Source: Clostridiales bacterium (GTDB lineage Bacteria; Bacillota; Clostridia; Christensenellales; Christensenellaceae). Taken from it: 5,842 nt of DNA. Shown in pieces: positions 5,161 through 5,842 of this stretch. Below the pieces are notes generated by a model. It had not been told where the DNA came from. It ran no database searches and was given only the letters and a program-made list of their open reading frames with translations. The stretch is from the NCBI GenBank assembly GCA_003510345.1, contig DOMW01000216.1:1-5842 (forward strand). Reading direction: 5' to 3'. Position 1 is the first letter of the stretch. Every line of letters begins with the position of its first letter. Both the position numbers and the translations under genes were made by a program.

Positions 5161-5234
5161 AAACCGGTTTTCCGGGCTTATCGGCAGCGGCGCAGTCTGC
5201 CTCTGGTTTCAGGTCAGAATTACCGGAAGGTAAT
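5161..5234 (+). promoter_or_regulatory. Two operator-like palindromes in the hydrolase leader
   Basis: AAACCGGTTT (5161-5170) is a perfect 10-base palindrome with the CG centre typical of LacI-family operators, but its flanks do not fit a CcpA site. ATTACC-N4-GGTAAT (5219-5234) is a perfect 6-base-arm inverted repeat 17 bases before the ribosome binding site. Between them GGCAG (5183-5187) and CTGCC (5197-5201) could form a small hairpin. The 268 bases between lysR and the hydrolase hold no gene. Confidence 0.35.
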
Positions 5235-5267
5235 CAATTAATAAGTATCTCAAAGGAGGAAAAGAGA

Positions 5268-5842
5268 ATGGATCAGTGGCTTACAACCAACAGGCCGGAC
5301 GTGTATTTTGAAGACAGCTCTACGGGAAGACTAAAGAAAGAACTGTGGGAAGCTTCCGACGAGCAGATAGACAAAATATTGGAGGAGTACGGCATCCCCG
5401 CCGCTTCCGAACTGGGGAAGCCCGGCACATATATCCAGAACACGCCCCGTGTAAAGGTGATAGAAAAGCGGCGTAAAAACGACGTTGTGCTGGTGCCGCT
5501 CGGGTGCACGGAAAATCACGGCCTGCACAACCCTTCCGGGCTGGATACTTTTATGGTGTCGCAGATCGCCGAGGGCGTGCGCCGTTATACGGCAAAGCAG
5601 AACCGTGAGGTTGCGCTTTCGTTCACGCCGCTGAACTTTGGCGGCCATCCCTACCACCATATCGCTATGCCGGGCACGGTCATTATTCCCGACGAGACAG
5701 TGCGCGACATGCTGATTCACACGATGGTGGGCCTTTGGGACGACGGCTTCCGCAAAATGATATTCATCAATAACCACGGGCAGCTTTGGGCGCTTGAAGC
5801 GGCTGTGCAGGAATTCTTTAAGCGTTACCAGCTTCCGGCGTT
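5268..5842 (+). CDS. Creatininase-fold amidohydrolase, 3-dehydro-scyllo-inosose hydrolase-like (3'-truncated by the window)
   Basis: The first 191 codons are present and the reading frame runs open off the end. An ATG 8 bases after AAAGGAGG fixes the start. The N-terminal 70 residues are a family-specific extension. The creatininase core follows: VVLVPLGCTENHG (73-85), then LHNPSGLD with metal ligands expected at Glu82, His84 and Asp93; GGHPYHHIAMPGT (125-137); and IFINNHGQ (165-172) with a further predicted ligand at His170. The family hydrolyses cyclic amides or related ring substrates using two metal ions. The extension and the ENHG/NNHGQ variants recall, from memory, proteins annotated as 3-dehydro-scyllo-inosose hydrolase (IolN) of inositol breakdown. 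That is a moderate-confidence guess and no gene symbol is given. Gln172 replaces the Glu of creatininase (HxE) at this point. It may be the first gene of a plus-strand operon under the LysR regulator. Confidence 0.85.
   Translation, partial: MDQWLTTNRPDVYFEDSSTGRLKKELWEASDEQIDKILEEYGIPAASELGKPGTYIQNTPRVKVIEKRRKNDVVLVPLGCTENHGLHNPSGLDTFMVSQIAEGVRRYTAKQNREVALSFTPLNFGGHPYHHIAMPGTVIIPDETVRDMLIHTMVGLWDDGFRKMIFINNHGQLWALEAAVQEFFKRYQLPA

Noticed and set aside
5157..5174. CcpA (cre) site around AAACCGGTTT
   Set aside because: The outer TG and CA positions of the cre consensus are absent; only the AAA-N-CG-N-TTT core fits.

Overview
The window looks like chromosomal DNA of an anaerobic Firmicute, most likely a clostridial-type gut or anaerobic-habitat bacterium. 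This is inferred from strong AGGAGG-type ribosome binding sites, a TTG start, GC-rich genes separated by AT-rich intergenic DNA, and a 4-hydroxybutyrate CoA-transferase-type enzyme. No rRNA, tRNA, CRISPR array or transposase gene was seen.

Layout. Positions 1-177 are non-coding DNA downstream of the first gene. Three genes follow on the minus strand, read from right to left: a family I CoA-transferase of the 4-hydroxybutyrate/butyrate type (2493-3818), a small cysteine-rich CxxC protein with a TTG start (2010-2273), and an aldehyde dehydrogenase (178-1644). A LysR-type regulator (4100-4999, plus strand) is divergent from the CoA-transferase. Beyond it, on the plus strand, is the start of a creatininase-fold hydrolase (5268 to the window end, truncated) that resembles the 3-dehydro-scyllo-inosose hydrolase (IolN-like) group.

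How the genes may work together (inference). The dehydrogenase oxidises an aldehyde to a carboxylate, the CoA-transferase moves CoA between short-chain acids, and the creatininase-fold enzyme hydrolyses a cyclic substrate such as a cyclitol diketone. The LysR protein sits between the two transcription directions and could control both. A 15-base motif (14 of 15 identical) occurs upstream of lysR and again upstream of the hydrolase promoter, and a T-N11-A dyad lies at that second promoter.

The spaces between the minus-strand genes are the most unusual part. The 219-base gap before the CxxC gene is almost entirely palindromic: a nested 124-base element with imperfect 16-base ends and perfect 16-base inner arms, then a separate perfect 14-base-arm hairpin. 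The 365-base gap before the dehydrogenase holds four copies of a 16-base motif in alternating orientation and two overlapping, mutually exclusive inverted repeats. None of this matches a standard intrinsic terminator, so it is reported as candidate mobile repeats or structured RNA.
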